64,000 nt of DNA from Pedobacter ureilyticus. Its GTDB lineage: Bacteria > Bacteroidota > Bacteroidia > Sphingobacteriales > Sphingobacteriaceae. Each line of letters opens with the position of its first letter. Position 1 is the first letter of the stretch. Both the position numbers and the translations under genes were made by a program. The stretch covers positions 50,453 through 114,452 of the forward strand of contig NZ_SSHJ01000014.1 of assembly GCF_005925345.1 (NCBI RefSeq), given 5' to 3'. Shown one piece after another: positions 60,857 to 64,000 of this stretch. The notes under the pieces were generated by a model that saw only the letters and a program-made list of their open reading frames with translations, was not told where the DNA came from and searched no databases.

Positions 60857-61209
60857 ATGAAAGAGAATATAATAAAGAACAAGAGCTTTAAGTTTTCTAT
60901 TCGATTGTAAAACTCAACCAGTATCTACAAAGCCAGAAAAAGGGATTAGTTTTAAGTAAGCAACTCTTGAGATCAGGCACCAGCATAGGAGCTCTGGTTC
61001 GTGAAGTGGAACATGCAGAAACGAAGGCAGACTTCAAACATAAAATGGTAATTGCCCAAAAAGAATTCAATGAAACTATATATTGGCTAGAATTATTGAA
61101 AGAAACTGATTTTCTTGATAACGAACAATTTGACAGCATAAATACAGATGCTATTGAAATCATTAAACTGATCACTTCCATTATACAAACAGCAAAAAAT
61201 AATATTTAA
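60857..61209 (+). pseudogene. Four-helix bundle protein (S23/IVP family) with a frameshift
   Basis: Starting at ATG 60857 the frame reads MKENIIKNKSFKFSIR then stops at 60908. From 60904 in the next frame the reading continues IVKLNQYLQSQKKGLVLSK and LLRSGTSIGALVREVEHAET to TAA 61209. The two pieces join as a standard 23S rRNA-intervening-sequence type protein of about 115 residues. One base is missing near 60902-60904 and no slippery run explains it, so I call it a pseudogene. A sequencing error is also possible. Confidence 0.82.
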
Positions 61210-61372
61210 TGATCTATTATCAATGATTAATAGTGAAATAACCTATAAATTTATTAATCTCTATTATTTATCATTAACCATTAATAACTAATCATTCCTA
61301 ATTAACCACCAACAATCTATCATTTTATTAACATTAATGGTGTTAATCCTTTAATCTCTGTAATCTATTGAT

Positions 61373-61380
61373 TACCTTTG
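61373..61380 (+). promoter_or_regulatory. -7 promoter box of the Fur-family gene
   Basis: TACCTTTG, 16 nt before ATG 61397. An AT-rich inverted repeat ATTAAC-N9-GTTAAT lies further upstream (61327-61347). Confidence 0.4.
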
Positions 61381-61396
61381 ATTGGAGTTTAAAACT

Positions 61397-61870
61397 ATGT
61401 CTGAACAGAACACAAACGAGTTAGTTAGAAAGATATTTGAAGCTTATCTCGAAAATAAAAACTTAAGAAAAACCCCTGAGCGCTTTGCTATTCTAGAAGA
61501 AATCTACTCAAGAGATGACCATTTTGATGTAGAAACTCTTTACATACACATGAAAAATCAAAAATATCGTGTAAGTAGAGCTACAGTTTATAACACTTTA
61601 GAACTTCTGGTTTCTTGCGATTTAGTGACCAAACATCAGTTTGGCAAGAACATGGCGCAGTTCGAAAAATCTTACGGTTATCATCAGCATGATCACGTAA
61701 TTTGTATCGATTGTGGCAAAGTGGTAGAATTCTGCGATCCACGCATTGGTCAAATTCAAAATATGGTTGGCGAATTGTTGAAATTCGATATCAAACACCA
61801 CTCCTTAAACCTTTATGGAGTATGTTTTGATTGTAGCGCAGCTGCAACCATCAAAAACAAAGCACACTAA
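61397..61870 (+). CDS. Fur family transcriptional regulator
   Basis: A 157-residue Fur-type metalloregulator: winged helix (RKTPERFAILEEIY, then YRVSRATVYNTLELL), the hinge, and the dimerisation domain with HQHDHVICIDCGKVVEFCD (metal-binding His and CxxC) and a second CxxC-like GVCFDCS near the end. The two Cys pairs suggest a structural zinc site. It could be Fur, PerR or Zur; the sequence does not decide. Upstream of purA by 40 bases. Start at ATG 61397; the upstream start at 61382 is TTG. Confidence 0.92.
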   Translation: MSEQNTNELVRKIFEAYLENKNLRKTPERFAILEEIYSRDDHFDVETLYIHMKNQKYRVSRATVYNTLELLVSCDLVTKHQFGKNMAQFEKSYGYHQHDHVICIDCGKVVEFCDPRIGQIQNMVGELLKFDIKHHSLNLYGVCFDCSAAATIKNKAH

Positions 61871-61901
61871 TTATTCACAATAACCAATCTTATTCTCTTA
61901 A

Positions 61902-63188
<1,287 letters not shown>

Positions 63189-63202
63189 GAAGAATTTCAT
63201 AG

Positions 63203-63236
63203 AAAAAAGCTCCTACAAAATCTAGGAGCTTTTTTT
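63203..63236 (+). terminator. Terminator of purA
   Basis: AAAAAAGCTCCTA (63203-63215) pairs with TAGGAGCTTTTTT (63223-63235), with a 7-nt loop and a T-run. Confidence 0.88.
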
Positions 63237-63872
63237 ATGTGGAACTTAGAACCGTGATGACCAATCTAGAACTAAAAATTAACCTCCAGCTCTATTAAGA
63301 TCAATGTTATTACTGTGATGGTGTTCTCTCAACTTACATTGGTTTGTTTATAAAATCTTGGTTCGATTCTATCCCTCAAAACTGATACGCTTCTATACCG
63401 TTTTATCGAGTAACTGAAATTCAGGCGTAATATAAACAAAGTTCATTTAGTAGTATTTTTTTCATCTCGAAATTCAGCAATACCAAAAGCCAGACTTTAT
63501 AATTTATACCTAATAATCGAACGGAGTTTATAAAGAGATGTTTTATAGCATCCTATTCATTTGAAATGTAATTACCTCAGCACGTTGCTTATTACTAAGC
63601 TTAATCGAAATCTTTGCTACCCCTTTACCTCATGCATTTAAGCAGTACTTAATCACTTCTAAGTGAGTAAATTAAACCGATAAAAAATTCTAATCAAAAT
63701 AATATCTTGATAAGGTCTACATAGACTTCTTATATTCATACAAACACAAAACATTGATGCTGAGAATACCCTTTTAAGAAGATTTGATTTTGCGGATTAA
63801 GAAATATGGAAGTTTATTGCTTAACAACTACACAACCAAGTTGCTTCTAAAGCTTGATAGAATTTCCGTGTA
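63237..63872. other. Intergenic gap before the rRNA operon
   Basis: About 640 AT-rich bases between the purA terminator and the rRNA terminator. I find no tRNA-like fold, no convincing open frame and no insertion-sequence ends. Confidence 0.5.
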
Positions 63873-63906
63873 CAAAAAAGCCCCCCGACATTTCTGAAGG
63901 GGGGCT
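63873..63906 (-). terminator. Terminator of the rRNA operon
   Basis: On the minus strand AGCCCCCC (63906-63899) pairs with GGGGGGCT (63886-63879) around a 12-nt loop, followed by TTTTTTG. It lies just after the 5S rRNA 3' end. Confidence 0.88.
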
Positions 63907-63910
63907 GTAG

Positions 63911-64000
<90 letters not shown>

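Overview
The window looks like a chromosomal segment of a Bacteroidota bacterium, most likely Sphingobacteriaceae (Pedobacter-like). The reasons are the AT-rich DNA, the near absence of Shine-Dalgarno motifs, several promoters of the Bacteroidota type (TTTG then about 19-21 nt then TAnnTTTG), type IX secretion (T9SS) genes and sorting domains, PorP/SprF, PorT, DUF6089, DUF4294 and DUF6588 proteins, a split transketolase, and bacillithiol synthesis (BshB1). Assignment to genus is inference; no marker gene is complete enough here to prove it.

Layout. 1-14.0 kb is almost entirely on the minus strand: a truncated amidophosphoribosyltransferase, then an envelope block (murI, two OmpH/Skp chaperones, bamA, uppS, a DUF6089 barrel, nadK, a CBS protein, an alpha/beta hydrolase), yqeY, an SDR and the pair porT-ubiE. 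14.0-21.5 kb is mainly plus strand (engB, a UbiA-like prenyltransferase, a T9SS-sorted protein, an FAH-family protein, an M23 peptidase, bcp) with a minus-strand kup. 21.6-27.9 kb is a minus-strand surface module: PorE-like OmpA protein, PorP/SprF protein, a protein with a gliding-motility C-terminal domain, and a 729-residue collagen-like protein with an 81-bp minisatellite. 28-33.5 kb carries the split transketolase, an ECF sigma factor operon, a class III aminotransferase and a small GNAT protein. 33.5-39.3 kb holds a possible MITE-like element, a DUF58 protein, lysS, two tiny proteins, a thioredoxin-like protein and ung. 39.3-46.8 kb is the most accessory-looking part: a frameshifted GxxExxY gene, an Lrp regulator, a DtxR/MntR-type regulator with an Nramp-USP fusion, a REP-associated transposase (RAYT) with three two-hairpin REP-like units, a TonB-dependent receptor, and smpB. 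46.9-63.2 kb is mostly housekeeping and amino-acid metabolism (fmt, rluA-type synthase, class IV aminotransferase, ACC deaminase-like, lysine 6-transaminase, acyl-CoA dehydrogenase, bshB1, glutathione peroxidase, relA/spoT, a Fur-family regulator, purA). The right edge is the 3' part of a minus-strand 5S rRNA gene, so an rRNA operon lies beyond it.

How the genes fit together. The strongest new regulatory link is an identical 18-nt palindromic element, overlapping a TAnnTTTG box, in front of both the DtxR-type regulator/Nramp operon and the TonB receptor on the other side of the RAYT. This suggests one metal regulon covering outer-membrane and inner-membrane uptake. The RAYT and its paired hairpins form a well-defined REP system. 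Four genes have the TAnnTTTG box exactly 4 nt before ATG, suggesting leaderless transcripts. The noncoding gaps hold many short dispersed intergenic repeats and two genes broken by single-base frameshifts. Nothing here is a clear defence island, prophage or CRISPR locus.
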